Source: Pseudomonas sp. G34 (lineage in GTDB: Bacteria; Pseudomonadota; Gammaproteobacteria; Pseudomonadales; Pseudomonadaceae). Taken from it: a stretch of 64,000 nt of DNA. The DNA is taken from positions 1-64,000 of the forward strand of contig NZ_JAVHZV010000010.1 of NCBI RefSeq assembly GCF_031119625.1, given 5' to 3'. This document shows positions 39,839 through 53,077 of the stretch, piece after piece. Position numbers and translations under genes: made by a program. Below the pieces are notes generated by a model. It did not search any database. It worked only from the letters and a program-made list of their open reading frames with translations, and was not told the origin of the DNA. Position 1 is the stretch's first letter, and the number at the start of each line of letters is the position of its first letter.

Positions 39839-41416
39839 ATGCGCCTTGCCCTGTTGCCGCTGCTCGTCGCCCCGCTGTTCGCCCAGGCCGCGACCCTGAG
39901 CGTCTGTACCGAAGCCAGCCCCGATGGCTTCGATGTGGTGCAGTACAACTCCCTGACCACCACCAACGCCTCGGCCGACGTGCTGATGAACCGCCTGGTC
40001 GAATTCGACGCCGCCAGCGGCAAGCTGCAACCGAGCCTGGCCAGCAGCTGGAAGATCTCCGACGACGGTCTGACCTACACCTTCACCCTGCGCCCGGACG
40101 TGCTATTCCACCGCACCGACTACTTCAAGCCCAGCCGCCGGACGCTGGAAGCCGATGACGTGCTGTTCAGCTTCGAGCGCATGCTCGATAGCCATCACCC
40201 GTGGCACAAGACGGCCACCAGCGGCTATCCCCATGCCCAGTCCATGCAGTGGCCCGCGCTGATCAAGGCCGTGGAGAAGGTCGACGCCCACACCGTGCGC
40301 ATCACCCTGAACAAGCCGGACGCGACCTTTCTCGCCACCCTGAGCATGGGCTTCGCCTCCATCTACTCGGCCGAGTATGCCGACCAGTTGTTCAAGGCCG
40401 GCACGCCGGAGAAGCTCAACAGCCAGCCGATCGGCACCGGTCCCTTCGTGTTCCGGCGTTTCCAGAAGGACGCCGCGGTGCGCTACACCGCCAACGCCGA
40501 CTACTTCGCCGGCAAGCCCAAGGTCGACGCCCTGGTGTACGCCATCACCCCGGATGCCAACGTGCGCCTGCAGCGCCTGCGCCGCGGCGAGTGCCAGATC
40601 GCCCTGTCGCCCAAGCCGGTCGATGTCGACGCGGCGCGCAAGGATGCCGACCTCAGCACCGTGAAGACCGCCGCCTTCATGACCGCCTTCGTGGCCATCA
40701 ACAGTCAGCACCCGCCGCTGGACAAACCCGCCGTGCGCCAGGCCATCAACCTGGCCTTCGACAAGCGCAGCTATATCAAGGCGGTGTTCGAGAACAGCGC
40801 CGAACCGGCCAATGGCCCCTACCCGCCGAACACCTGGAGCTACGCCAGCGACCTGCCGGGTTACGCCCATGATCCACAGAAGGCCCGCCAACTGCTCAAG
40901 GAGGCCGGGCTGGCCGATGGTTTCAGCACCACCATCTGGACGCGCCCCTCGGGCAGCCTGCTCAATCCCAACCCCAGCCTGGGCGCACAGCTATTGCAGG
41001 CCGATCTGGCCGAAATCGGCATCAAGGCGCAGATCCGCGTGATCGAGTGGGGCGAGCTGATCCGCCGTGCCAAGGCCGGCGAGCATGATCTGCTGTTCAT
41101 GGGCTGGGCGGGCGACAACGGCGACCCGGACAACTTCCTGACCCCGCAGTTTTCCTGCGCCTCGGTGGAGTCCGGCCTGAACTTCGCGCGTTTCTGCGAC
41201 GCCAAGCTCGACAAGCTGATCGCCGACGGCAAGACGCTCAGCGACCAGGCCAAGCGCAGCGCCCTGTATCAGGAGGCCCAGGCGATCATCCAGCAGCAGG
41301 CACTGTGGCTACCCCTGGCCCACCCGACCGCCTACGCGCTGACCCGCAAGGCCGTCGAGGGCTACAGCGTGAGCCCCTTCGGCCGACAGGATTTCTCCCA
41401 GGTCAGCGTGCCGTGA
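39839..41416 (+). CDS. peptide ABC-transporter substrate-binding protein (DppA-like)
   Basis: 525 residues from the ATG at 39839 with CAGGAG seven bases upstream. Signal peptide LALLPLLVAPLFAQA, cleaved near residue 17; no lipobox Cys. SBP family 5 features: VCTEASPDGFDVVQYNSLTT, LASSWKISDDGLTYTFTLRP, PIGTGPFVFRRFQKDAAVRY and GWAGDNGDPDNFLTPQFSC. No permease or ATPase genes are adjacent, so this protein must share a transporter encoded elsewhere, as known for the multiple DppA paralogues of P. aeruginosa. Peptide specificity cannot be judged from sequence. Confidence 0.9.
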   Translation: MRLALLPLLVAPLFAQAATLSVCTEASPDGFDVVQYNSLTTTNASADVLMNRLVEFDAASGKLQPSLASSWKISDDGLTYTFTLRPDVLFHRTDYFKPSRRTLEADDVLFSFERMLDSHHPWHKTATSGYPHAQSMQWPALIKAVEKVDAHTVRITLNKPDATFLATLSMGFASIYSAEYADQLFKAGTPEKLNSQPIGTGPFVFRRFQKDAAVRYTANADYFAGKPKVDALVYAITPDANVRLQRLRRGECQIALSPKPVDVDAARKDADLSTVKTAAFMTAFVAINSQHPPLDKPAVRQAINLAFDKRSYIKAVFENSAEPANGPYPPNTWSYASDLPGYAHDPQKARQLLKEAGLADGFSTTIWTRPSGSLLNPNPSLGAQLLQADLAEIGIKAQIRVIEWGELIRRAKAGEHDLLFMGWAGDNGDPDNFLTPQFSCASVESGLNFARFCDAKLDKLIADGKTLSDQAKRSALYQEAQAIIQQQALWLPLAHPTAYALTRKAVEGYSVSPFGRQDFSQVSVP

Positions 41417-41541
41417 TCCCTCGGGCTGCCCCCCATGGCGGGTGGCAGCCCGATACCGATCAAGCATGCCGGCGGCTGTCACCGGCATGACACACGGCTG
41501 TCGCACCCTGTTGGTTTTTTAACCGCAGGGAATCATCTGCC

Positions 41542-42903
41542 ATGCGTCGCATTCTTCGCCTTCCCACGCTTCTCGCCGGTACGGCCTGCTGGGCCTCGTT
41601 CGCCATCGCCCAGGACAGCGCCACCGCCTACCCCGCCACCCTGGCCGGCCATGCGCTAATGCCGGCGGCGAGCTTCATTCAGCCGCCCGCCGATGCACCG
41701 GCGGATTTCGCCATCAGCGGCAAATTCTCCAATGGCCAGCGCAACGAACAGGTCGGCAGCGTGGAAGGCCTGTCGGCCAACCGCCCCACTGGTATGTCGC
41801 TGCCCTTCGAGGGTCAGCCGCTGCAGGGCCACTCCGGTATCAAGCACATGCCGGACGGCAGCTTCTGGGTGCTCACCGACAACGGCTTCGGCACCAAGGC
41901 CAATTCCGCCGATGCGATGCTGCACCTCAGCCATTACGCCGTCGACTTCCAGCACGGTGACTTCAAGCGCCTGGCCACGGTGTTTCTCAGCGACCCGGAC
42001 AAGAAGGTGCCGTTTCGCATCGTTCACGAAGGCACCCCGGCTCGCTACCTGAGCGGCGCGGACTTCGACCCGGAAAGCTTCCAGCTGATCGGCGACTCGA
42101 TCTGGATCGGCGACGAGTTCGGCCCCTACCTGATCAAGACCGATTTGCAGGGCCGCGTGCAGGCGGTGTTCGACGTCGAGGCCGACGGCAAGCCGGTGCG
42201 CTCGCCTGACAACCCCGCCGTCACCACCCCAGCCTGGCCAGCCGACGCGATGAACTTCCAGGTGCGCCGCTCCAAGGGCCTGGAAGGCATGGCCGCCGCG
42301 AAGGATGGCAGCAAGCTTTACGCACTGCTCGAAGGCCCGCTCTGGGCTGCGGCCAGCCAGGATGCCGAGCAGCGCGACGGCAAGCGCGTGCTGCGGGTGC
42401 TCGAGTTCGACGTCGCCAGCGAAGCCTGGACGGGGCGTCACTGGTTCTACCCGCTGGAGCAGCCCGGCCATGCCATCGGCGACTTCAACATGATCGATGC
42501 GGCCAGCGGCCTGGTGATCGAGCGTGACAACGGCGAGGGCACCGCGGACAAGGCCTGCCCGGCCGGCGAGAAGGGCACCACCTGCTTCTCGGATATCGCC
42601 CGCTTCAAACGCGTCTACAAGGTCGCCTTCGACGACAGCAACGTCGGCCAGGCCGTGCGCAAGCTCGGTTATATCGACCTGCTCGCCATCCGCGATCCCC
42701 AGGGCATCGCCCGCAAGCCGCTGAACGACGGCGTGCTGACCTTTCCGTTCTTCACCATCGAGAACGTCGACATCGTCGACGATCGCCATATCGTGGTCGG
42801 CAACGACAACAACCTGCCGTTCTCCAGCAGCCGCGAACCGAACAAGGCCGATGACAACGAACTGGTGCTGCTGGACGTCGGCGAGCTGCTCAAGGCCCGC
42901 TGA
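41542..42903 (+). CDS. exported phytase-like esterase-domain protein
   Basis: 453 residues. A signal peptide is visible (ILRLPTLLAGTACWASFAIA, cleaved after about residue 23). The mature protein is a beta-propeller of the esterase-like activity of phytase type: EGLSANRPTGMSLPFEGQPL, GHSGIKHMPDGSFWVLTDNG, IWIGDEFGPYLIKTD, RRSKGLEGMAAAKDGSKLYA and NDNNLPFSSSREPNKADDNE. Periplasmic or secreted. The family is defined by one plant-root-bacterial enzyme; substrate unknown here. Gap to the SBP gene is 125 bp, same direction. Confidence 0.85.
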   Translation: MRRILRLPTLLAGTACWASFAIAQDSATAYPATLAGHALMPAASFIQPPADAPADFAISGKFSNGQRNEQVGSVEGLSANRPTGMSLPFEGQPLQGHSGIKHMPDGSFWVLTDNGFGTKANSADAMLHLSHYAVDFQHGDFKRLATVFLSDPDKKVPFRIVHEGTPARYLSGADFDPESFQLIGDSIWIGDEFGPYLIKTDLQGRVQAVFDVEADGKPVRSPDNPAVTTPAWPADAMNFQVRRSKGLEGMAAAKDGSKLYALLEGPLWAAASQDAEQRDGKRVLRVLEFDVASEAWTGRHWFYPLEQPGHAIGDFNMIDAASGLVIERDNGEGTADKACPAGEKGTTCFSDIARFKRVYKVAFDDSNVGQAVRKLGYIDLLAIRDPQGIARKPLNDGVLTFPFFTIENVDIVDDRHIVVGNDNNLPFSSSREPNKADDNELVLLDVGELLKAR

Positions 42904-42927
42904 CGCATGCCGAAGCGGCGGATGTCG

Positions 42928-43602
42928 CTACATCCAGCCGTGCTCGGCCATCGACAGCGGCTCGCCGTCGCCGATGATGAAATGGTCGAGGACGCGCACC
43001 TCGACCAGCGCCAGCGCGTCCTTCAGGCGCTGGGTCAGCACCTTGTCGGCCTGGCTCGGCTCGGCGATGCCGGACGGATGATTGTGGGTAAGGATCAGCG
43101 CCGCCGCGTTGTGGGCCAGGGCGCGCTTGACCACCTGCCGCGGGTAGACGCTGGCGCTGTCGATGGAGCCCTGGAACAGCGCCTCGAAAGCCAGCACGCG
43201 GTGCTTGGCATCGAGAAACAGGCAACCGAACACTTCGTGGGGCTCGTGGCGCAGCAGCGCCTTGAGGTAATCGCGCACCGCCTGGGGGCTTTCCAGCGCC
43301 GAGTCGCGACGCAGTTGCTCGGCCAGGTGGCGACGGCCCATTTCCAGCACGGCCTGCAGCTGGGCGAACTTGGCCGGGCCGAGCCCCAGGCGCTGGCTGA
43401 ACGACGGCAGATCAGCCTGCAACAGCGCGCGCAGGCTGCCGAAATCGGCGAGCAGATGGCGCGCCAGGTCCACCGCACTCTGCCCCGCCACCCCGGTACG
43501 CAGGAAGATCGCCAACAGCTCGGCGTCGGTCAGGCTGGCCGCCCCCTGGGCCAGCAATTTTTCCCGCGGGCGCTCTGCCGCGGGCCACTCACGAATGCTC
43601 AT
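42928..43602 (-). CDS. radC: RadC-family JAB1/MPN-domain protein
   Basis: 224 residues. N-terminal helix-hairpin-helix region (LFRTGV-like [20 protein letters not shown]) and a C-terminal JAMM metalloprotease-like domain with [20 protein letters not shown] (His-x-His and Asp ligands). Despite the name, a DNA-repair role for RadC has not held up; function is unsettled. Divergent from coaBC, the order conserved in gammaproteobacteria. Confidence 0.95.
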   Translation of the reverse strand: MSIREWPAAERPREKLLAQGAASLTDAELLAIFLRTGVAGQSAVDLARHLLADFGSLRALLQADLPSFSQRLGLGPAKFAQLQAVLEMGRRHLAEQLRRDSALESPQAVRDYLKALLRHEPHEVFGCLFLDAKHRVLAFEALFQGSIDSASVYPRQVVKRALAHNAAALILTHNHPSGIAEPSQADKVLTQRLKDALALVEVRVLDHFIIGDGEPLSMAEHGWM

Positions 43603-43779
43603 CAAGACGCTCCCTGTCCGTTCGCCCCAAGGTTCACTTTCACAGGTGACGGCCTTGCCCGGCGTGCCGCTGCTCCCCTGCTGCCGCTGTGCTATCGTAG
43701 CCCGGTTTTTCGCAGGGCGCCGGGCCTGGGGAGGTCTCGGGCATCTGCGTCTGTAACTACACACGACAAAGGCAGAGTT

Positions 43780-44988
43780 ATGCAGCGGCTGTATCGCAAA
43801 CGCATCATCCTTGGCGTGGGTGGCGGCATCGCGGCGTACAAGAGCGCCGAACTGGTCCGCCGCCTCAAGGATCAGGGCGCCGAAGTGCGTGTGGTCATGA
43901 CCCAGGGTGGTCGCGAATTCATCACCCCGCTGACCCTGCAGGCGCTGTCCGGCCACCCGGTGCACCTGGATCTGCTCGACCCGGCGGCCGAAGCCGCCAT
44001 GGGCCATATCGAACTGGCGCGCTGGGCCGACCTGGTGCTGATCGCCCCGGCCACCGCCGACCTGATGGCGCGCCTGGCGCAAGGCGTGGCCAATGACCTG
44101 CTGACCACCCTGGTGCTGGCCACCGATGCCCCGGTGGCCCTGGCGCCGGCGATGAACCAGGCGATGTGGCGCGACCCGGCGACCCTGGCCAACGTCGAGT
44201 TGCTGCGCAGCCGCGGCCTGAAGATGTTCGGCCCGGCCTCCGGCAGCCAGGCCTGTGGCGACGTCGGCCTGGGCCGCATGCTCGAAGCCGATGACCTGGT
44301 ACACCTGGCCGCCGACTGTTTCGAACACCTGGCACTGACCGGCAAGCACGTGCTGATCACCGCCGGGCCGACCCAGGAAAACATCGACCCGGTGCGCTAC
44401 ATCACCAACCACAGCTCCGGCAAGATGGGCTTCGCCCTCGCCGAAGCGGCGGTGGAAGCCGGTGCCAAGGTCACCCTGATCAGTGGCCCGGTGCACCTGG
44501 CAACGCCGGATCGGGTCACCCGCATCGACGTGGTCAGCGCCCGCGACATGCTCGCCGCCTGCGAAGCGGCGATGCCCTGCGACATCCTCATCGCCGCCGC
44601 CGCGGTGGCCGACTACCGCCCGGAAGTTGTCGCCCAGCACAAATTGAAGAAAGACCCCAACAGCGGCGATGGCCTGCTGTTGCAGATGGTGCGCAACCCG
44701 GACATCCTCGCCACCCTGGCGCAGCGTGACGACCGGCCGTTCAGCGTCGGCTTCGCCGCCGAGACCGAGAACCTGCTGGAGTACGCCTCGCGCAAGCTCA
44801 AGGACAAGAACCTCGACCTGATCGTCGCCAACGACGTGGCCAACCCGAGCATCGGCTTCAACAGCGAGGACAACGCGATCACCATCATCGATCGCGGGCT
44901 GCAGCAGAGCAGCTTTGCGCAGACCAGCAAGGGCAAGATCGCCCGCCAGCTGGTGAGCTTCATCGCCGCACAGCAACCCAAATCCTGA
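43780..44988 (+). CDS. coaBC: bifunctional phosphopantothenoylcysteine decarboxylase / synthetase
   Basis: 402 residues from the ATG at 43780. The N-terminal CoaC flavoprotein (about 1-180) shows [20 protein letters not shown], the active-site His in [20 protein letters not shown], and the APAMNQAMW and [14 protein letters not shown] motifs. The C-terminal CoaB (about 185-402) has [20 protein letters not shown] and [11 protein letters not shown]. It makes 4'-phosphopantetheine for coenzyme A from phosphopantothenate and cysteine. First of coaBC-dut-algC-argB, transcribed together in small gaps. Confidence 0.96.
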   Translation: MQRLYRKRIILGVGGGIAAYKSAELVRRLKDQGAEVRVVMTQGGREFITPLTLQALSGHPVHLDLLDPAAEAAMGHIELARWADLVLIAPATADLMARLAQGVANDLLTTLVLATDAPVALAPAMNQAMWRDPATLANVELLRSRGLKMFGPASGSQACGDVGLGRMLEADDLVHLAADCFEHLALTGKHVLITAGPTQENIDPVRYITNHSSGKMGFALAEAAVEAGAKVTLISGPVHLATPDRVTRIDVVSARDMLAACEAAMPCDILIAAAAVADYRPEVVAQHKLKKDPNSGDGLLLQMVRNPDILATLAQRDDRPFSVGFAAETENLLEYASRKLKDKNLDLIVANDVANPSIGFNSEDNAITIIDRGLQQSSFAQTSKGKIARQLVSFIAAQQPKS

Positions 44989-45019
44989 CATTCATTCGCA
45001 CGGAAACCCTGATCGCCCC

Positions 45020-45475
45020 ATGCACGCCCTACAAGCCAAGATCCTCGACCCCCGCCTCGGCAGTGAATTTCCCATGCCCGCCTATGCCACGCCCGGTTCG
45101 GCCGGCCTGGACCTGCGTGCCATGCTCAAGGAAGACCTGACCCTGGAACCTGGCCAGACCGTGCTGATTCCCACCGGCCTGGCGATTCACGTCGCCGATC
45201 CGGGCCTGGCGGCGCTGATCCTGCCGCGCTCGGGCCTGGGCCACAAACACGGCATCGTGCTCGGCAACCTGGTCGGCCTGATCGACTCCGACTACCAGGG
45301 CGAGCTGATGGTGTCGTGCTGGAACCGCGGCAATACCGCGTTCAACATGGCCATCGGCGAGCGTATCGCCCAGCTGGTGCTGGTGCCGGTGATCCAGGCG
45401 CGCTTCGAAGTGGTCGAGGACTTCGACGACAGCGAGCGCGGCGCCGGTGGATTTGGCCACTCGGGTAGCAAATGA
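45020..45475 (+). CDS. dut: dUTP diphosphatase
   Basis: 151 residues, the trimeric dUTPase size. Five family motifs are visible: [32 protein letters not shown] with the catalytic DSDYQGEL, and the C-terminal [10 protein letters not shown]. It hydrolyses dUTP to dUMP, supplying ThyA and preventing uracil in DNA. It lies 31 bp after coaBC and 29 bp before algC. Confidence 0.97.
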   Translation: MHALQAKILDPRLGSEFPMPAYATPGSAGLDLRAMLKEDLTLEPGQTVLIPTGLAIHVADPGLAALILPRSGLGHKHGIVLGNLVGLIDSDYQGELMVSCWNRGNTAFNMAIGERIAQLVLVPVIQARFEVVEDFDDSERGAGGFGHSGSK

Positions 45476-45504
45476 TCCCCCTCTAGATCGCCAGGAGACG
45501 TCGG

Positions 45505-49007
<3,503 letters not shown>

Positions 49008-49020
49008 TCACGGCTCGTGA

Positions 49021-49056
49021 AACGAAAACGCCGGCCTTGTAGCCGGCGTTTTCGTT
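49021..49056 (+). terminator. intrinsic terminator of argB
   Basis: AACGAAAACGCCGGC and GCCGGCGTTTTCGTT form a perfect 15-bp stem with a 6-nt loop (CTTGTA), T-rich on both strands. Confidence 0.9.
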
Positions 49057-49099
49057 TGTACGCGCAATCCATCGGGTGATGGGCGGCGTATTGCCCATG

Positions 49100-49165
49100 G
49101 TGGGTTACGGCGCCCGTTAAACGCGAGCGCTTCAAACAACCAACAGGCGCCTCCACCCACCCTAC
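49100..49165. repeat. GTGGGTTACGGCGCC palindromic repeat
   Basis: Arms GTGGGTTACGGCGCC (49100-49114) and GGCGCCTCCACCCAC (49146-49160) form an imperfect inverted repeat. No gene here. Confidence 0.55.
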
Positions 49166-49192
49166 GAAACTGCGCGCGGCATGCAACAGCAC

Positions 49193-49268
49193 GTAGGGTG
49201 GACGACGCTTCACCCGTCCACCGCTCCGCAATCGCCGCGGTGGATGAAAAGAGCGTCATCCACCCTAC
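49193..49268. repeat. 76-bp GTAGGGTGG repeat, copy 2
   Basis: Starts GTAGGGTGGACGACGCTTCA and ends AGCGTCATCCACCCTAC. Identical base for base to 49624-49699, in the same orientation, and related to 252-340. Confidence 0.85.
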
Positions 49269-49369
49269 GTGCTGATCGGCCGCTTTGGCTTTTTGGTATT
49301 TTTCATGCCACGAAATTAACAGGCGACACCAATTCGCCCCTTCAGAAGGCCGAGCGGAATCGTTGTGGA

Positions 49370-49590
49370 GAGGGTTGAGCGACATGGATGCCGCGAGAGC
49401 CGCGATGGGCCAGGGACGGCCCTTCGTGGGGGGCCGCCTAGGCCGGGCCCTCGGAGCAATGATGGAGCGAGGGAACCCCAGCGAAGCTGGGGCCGGATGT
49501 CGGGGCTAGACCTTTTGGTTTCTTTTGGCGGGGCCGGCCATCCGGGCAATGCCAAAAGAAACCCGCTCGACAGAGCGGAACGGGAGGTAC
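49370..49590. repeat. structured non-coding element between the two 76-bp repeats
   Basis: No credible gene. Three features stand out: CCCCAGC-gaa-GCTGGGG (49476-49492), a perfect 13-bp inverted repeat GGTTTCTTTTGGC / GCCAAAAGAAACC (49517-49529 and 49551-49563) with a 21-nt loop, and low-complexity GCCGCGATGGGCCAGGGACG before it. It resembles an intergenic repeat I recall as widespread in Pseudomonas, function unknown. The whole 49057-49746 gap holds only this and the flanking repeats. Confidence 0.5.
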
Positions 49591-49623
49591 GAGCAACGCG
49601 ATAACTCTGGCAAACCAAAGCAT

Positions 49624-49699
49624 GTAGGGTGGACGACGCTTCACCCGTCCACCGCTCCGCAATCGCCGCGGTGGATGAAAAGAGCGTCATCCACCCTAC
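49624..49699. repeat. 76-bp GTAGGGTGG repeat, copy 3
   Basis: Exact duplicate of 49193-49268 in direct orientation; their starts are 431 bp apart, so the block between is bracketed by identical repeats. Confidence 0.85.
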
Positions 49700-49746
49700 G
49701 TGCCCACAAGGTCGCTGGATATGCGCTTTTGCCTTCCATCAGCCCA

Positions 49747-50841
49747 TCAACGAATCGCGTAGATATCCTTCTCGTTGGCCTCGGCGTATTCGTACAGGCG
49801 CGCCAGGTAGGCTTTCTGCTGCTCCCAGACCTTTTGCGCGGCCGGGTCGGCGGCAGCGGTGGCATCGACTACCCCGGCGGACACTTCCTTGAGCTTGGCG
49901 AGCACTTCATCCGGCAGGCGGCGCACGTCCACGCCCTCCTTCTTCAATTGCTCCATGGCCGCCATGTTCTTGGCGTTGTAGTCATCGAGCATGTCGGCGT
50001 TGACGTCACGGGCCGCGGCGCGAACGATGGCCTGCAGGTCGGCCGGCAGGGTTTCCCAGGCCTTGATGTTGATATCCAGCTCGAAGGTGACGTTCGGCTC
50101 CTGCCAACCCGGCGTGTAGTAGTACTTGGCCGCCTTGTGCAGGCCCAGCGCCTGGTCGTTGTAGGGGCCGATCCATTCGGTGGCGTCGATGGCGCCAGTC
50201 TGCAGCGCCGTGAAGATCTCGCCAGCCGGCATGTTGACCACGGTGCCGCCGACCTTGGTCAGCACTTCGCCGCCCAGGCCCGGGGTGCGCATCTTCAGGC
50301 CCTTGAGGTCGTCGACCGAGTTGATTTCCTTGTTGAACCAGCCAGCGGTCTGCACGCCGGTGGCACCGCAGGCCATCGGCAATACGCCATAGGGCTTGTA
50401 GACCTCCTCCCAGAGCTGGATGCCGCCACCGTAGTGCAGCCAGGCGTTCATTTCCTGGGCGTTGGGGCCGAACGGCAGGGCGCAGAAGAACTGCGCAGCC
50501 GGTACCTTGCCCTTCCAGTAGTAAGGTGCGCCGTGGCCCATCTCCGCGGTACCGCGCGATACCGCATCGAACACCTCCAGCGCCGGTACCAGTTCACCGG
50601 CGGCATAGACCTTGATCTTCAGGCGACCGCTGCTCATCTGCTCGACCAGCCTGGCGAAGCGCTCGGCACCGACGCCCACCCCCGGGAAGTTCTTCGGCCA
50701 GGAGGTGACCATTTTCCAGGCGAAGGTCTTGGCCTCGGCGGCCGGCTTGGCGGCATCGGCGCCGGCCTCCTCCTTGCACCCGACCAATGCCCCGGCGGCG
50801 ATGCCGACGCCTGCAGCAGCCAGTATTTGGCGACGTTTCAT
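49747..50841 (-). CDS. dctP: TRAP transporter substrate-binding protein (DctP/TakP type)
   Basis: 364 residues. The N-terminus MKRRQILAAAGVGIAAGALV then GC has both paired arginines and a Cys lipobox, suggesting a lipoprotein. The mature DctP domain has MVTSWPKNFPGVGVGAERFA, GLKMRTPGLGGEVLTKVGGT (conserved ligand-binding Arg) and AIDATEWIGPYNDQALGLHK. The WIGPYND segment resembles 2-oxo-acid binding TakP-type proteins; ligand identity is inferred. Divergent from the dctQ and dctM genes, unusual but known for TRAP systems. Confidence 0.92.
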   Translation of the reverse strand: MKRRQILAAAGVGIAAGALVGCKEEAGADAAKPAAEAKTFAWKMVTSWPKNFPGVGVGAERFARLVEQMSSGRLKIKVYAAGELVPALEVFDAVSRGTAEMGHGAPYYWKGKVPAAQFFCALPFGPNAQEMNAWLHYGGGIQLWEEVYKPYGVLPMACGATGVQTAGWFNKEINSVDDLKGLKMRTPGLGGEVLTKVGGTVVNMPAGEIFTALQTGAIDATEWIGPYNDQALGLHKAAKYYYTPGWQEPNVTFELDINIKAWETLPADLQAIVRAAARDVNADMLDDYNAKNMAAMEQLKKEGVDVRRLPDEVLAKLKEVSAGVVDATAAADPAAQKVWEQQKAYLARLYEYAEANEKDIYAIR

Positions 50842-51052
50842 AGGTAGCTCCTTTTGTTGTTGTAATAATTGTTGCCAGCTGGTGATCGGCGATCACGGCC
50901 TGGCGATACGCGCAAATGTGCCTACATTAGAGGCAAGCTGCCATCAGGTATAGCAAAGCTGACTAAAGTCGTATGGCGATTGCTGTTTTACCAGCGAACT
51001 GCCTAGAATCAGCCGCTTTTGCCGACACTTCCGATAACTATAAGGACGCCCC

Positions 51053-51598
51053 ATGTCCAACTCGCCTTCGCTTCCCCTGGGCCTGGCCAAAACCATCGAC
51101 GCGATCAACGGCGCCCTTGGCAAGACCTGCGCCTGGCTGACCCTGTTCCTGGTGCTGGGCACCACCATCGTCGTGATCTTGCGCTACGGCTTCGGCATCG
51201 GCGCGACCGCCCTGCAGGAAGCGGTGCTCTACGGCCATGCCCTGGTGTTCATGGGCGCTGCCGCCTGGACCCTGCAGCGCAACGCCCATGTGCGGGTAGA
51301 CATCTTCTACCAGCAATTCAGCGGCCGGCGTCAGGCATTTGTCGAGATTCTCGGCAACCTGCTGTTCCTGCTGCCGCTGTGTCTGTTCCTCGGCTGGGCG
51401 AGCTGGGACTACGTCGCCAACGCTTGGGCGACCCACGAAGGCTCCAGCGAATCGGGCGGGCTGAAATTCGTTTACCTGCAGAAGAGCATCATCCTGCTGC
51501 TGGTGGTCAGTCTCACGCTGCAGGGCATCTCCAACCTGATCAAGGCGTTCTACGTGATCAGCGGGCGTCTGCCGGTTGCGGAGGTGAAACATGGCTGA
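51053..51598 (+). CDS. dctQ: TRAP transporter small permease (DctQ)
   Basis: 181 residues, four membrane segments, with the DctQ motif EAVLYGHALVFMGAAAWTLQ and NAHVRVDIFYQQ. The larger-than-minimal size and a hydrophilic middle loop fit the DctQ group that pairs with separate DctM. Its stop overlaps the dctM start by eight bases. A ribosome site TATAAGGACGCCCC precedes the ATG. Confidence 0.93.
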   Translation: MSNSPSLPLGLAKTIDAINGALGKTCAWLTLFLVLGTTIVVILRYGFGIGATALQEAVLYGHALVFMGAAAWTLQRNAHVRVDIFYQQFSGRRQAFVEILGNLLFLLPLCLFLGWASWDYVANAWATHEGSSESGGLKFVYLQKSIILLLVVSLTLQGISNLIKAFYVISGRLPVAEVKHG

Positions 51599-52967
51599 GT
51601 TGATGGCGATTCTGCTGTTCGCCAGCATCTGCCTGGCGCTGATGGCGGGCTACCCGGTGGCCTTCACCCTGGGCGGCGTGTCCCTGCTGTTCGCCGGTAT
51701 CGGCGTGCTCACCGGCACCTTCGATGCCGGCTACCTGAGCGCCCTGCCCAACCGCCTGTTCGGCATCATGAACAACCAGACCATGCTGGCGGTGCCGCTG
51801 TTCGTGTTCATGGGGGTGATGCTGGAGCGCTCGCGGGTCGCCGAAGACCTGCTCGAATCCATGTCGCGGCTGTTCGGCACCCTGCGTGGCGGCCTGGCGA
51901 TTTCCGTGTGCGTGGTCGGCGCCCTGCTCGCCGCCAGCACCGGTATCGTCGGCGCCACGGTAGTGACCATGGGCCTGCTGGCGCTGCCGACCATGCTGCG
52001 CCGCGGTTACGACCCGGCGATCTCCACCGGCACCCTGGCAGCGACCGGCACCCTGGGGCAGATCATCCCGCCGTCGATCGTGCTGGTGCTGCTCGGCGAC
52101 GTGATGTCCAGCGCCTATCAGCAAGCCCAGCTGAAAATGGGCATCTTCTCGCCGAAGACCGTTTCGGTGGGCGACCTGTTCGTCGGTGCGCTGTTGCCAG
52201 GCCTGCTGTTGGTCGGCCTGTACATCCTGTACATCATCGGCGTGGCGATCCTGCAGCCCAAGAAGCTGCCGGCACTGTCCAAGGAAGAACTCGGTGACGT
52301 CGAGTGGGGCAAGCTGCTGAAGGCCCTGGTGCCGCCGCTGATCCTGATCGGCGCGGTACTCGGCTCGATTCTCGCCGGCTACGCAACGCCCACCGAAGCG
52401 GCCGCGCTCGGCGCCGTCGGCGCAATGTTGCTGGCGCTGACCAAGAACAAGCTGAATTTCACTCAGCTGCGGGACGTCGCTTACGGCACCACCGAAATCA
52501 GCGCCATGGTGTTCATGATCCTGATCGGCGCCTCGCTGTTCTCCCTGGTGTTCCGCGGTTTCGGCGGTGAAGTGCTGATCGAGGACGTGTTCGCCCAACT
52601 GCCGGGTGGCGTGCTTGGCGCCTTCTTCCTGGTGATGCTGGTGATCTTCCTGCTCGGGTTCATTCTCGACTTCATCGAAATCACCTTCGTGGTGGTGCCG
52701 ATCGTCGGGCCGGTGCTGCTGGCCATGGGCCTGGATCCGGTCTGGCTGGGCGTGATGATCGCGCTGAACCTGCAGACCTCCTTCCTGACCCCGCCCTTTG
52801 GTTTCGCGCTGTTCTACCTGCGCGGCGTGACCCCGCCGAGCATCCCGACCAGCACCATCTACAAGGGCGTGGTGCCATTCATTCTGATTCAGCTGCTGTT
52901 GCTGGTCATCGCCTACATTTTCCCGGGTCTGATCACCTGGCTGCCGACCCAGGTCTACGGCCCGTAA
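51591..52967 (+). CDS. dctM: TRAP transporter large permease (DctM)
   Basis: 458 residues, about 12-14 membrane segments. DctM motifs: MAGYPVAFTLGGVSLLFAGI, VPLFVFMGVMLERSRVAEDL, LAASTGIVGATVVTMGLLAL, LGQIIPPSIVLVLLGDVMSS and FLTPPFGFALFYLRGVTPPS. It forms the sodium-coupled channel with DctQ and receives substrate from DctP. Downstream terminator at 52983-53009. Confidence 0.95.
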   Translation: MAELMAILLFASICLALMAGYPVAFTLGGVSLLFAGIGVLTGTFDAGYLSALPNRLFGIMNNQTMLAVPLFVFMGVMLERSRVAEDLLESMSRLFGTLRGGLAISVCVVGALLAASTGIVGATVVTMGLLALPTMLRRGYDPAISTGTLAATGTLGQIIPPSIVLVLLGDVMSSAYQQAQLKMGIFSPKTVSVGDLFVGALLPGLLLVGLYILYIIGVAILQPKKLPALSKEELGDVEWGKLLKALVPPLILIGAVLGSILAGYATPTEAAALGAVGAMLLALTKNKLNFTQLRDVAYGTTEISAMVFMILIGASLFSLVFRGFGGEVLIEDVFAQLPGGVLGAFFLVMLVIFLLGFILDFIEITFVVVPIVGPVLLAMGLDPVWLGVMIALNLQTSFLTPPFGFALFYLRGVTPPSIPTSTIYKGVVPFILIQLLLLVIAYIFPGLITWLPTQVYGP

Positions 52968-52982
52968 CCGACCTGGCCCTTG

Positions 52983-53009
52983 AAAACGCCCGTTCCGACG
53001 GGCGTTTTT
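52983..53009 (+). terminator. intrinsic terminator of dctQM
   Basis: AAAACGCCCG / CGGGCGTTTT stem (52983-52992 and 52999-53008) with TTCCGA loop and trailing T, 16 bp after the dctM stop. Confidence 0.9.
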
Positions 53010-53077
53010 CATGGTGAGCGCGAACCTCGCCGCCGCGGCGTGACCCAACAGCCAATCTCTACAGGAGCAGCACGTCC

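Noticed and set aside
49181..49604. several 60-80 codon ORFs in the argB-dctP gap
   Set aside because: They are made of the palindromic repeats and occur on both strands in parallel; not genes.
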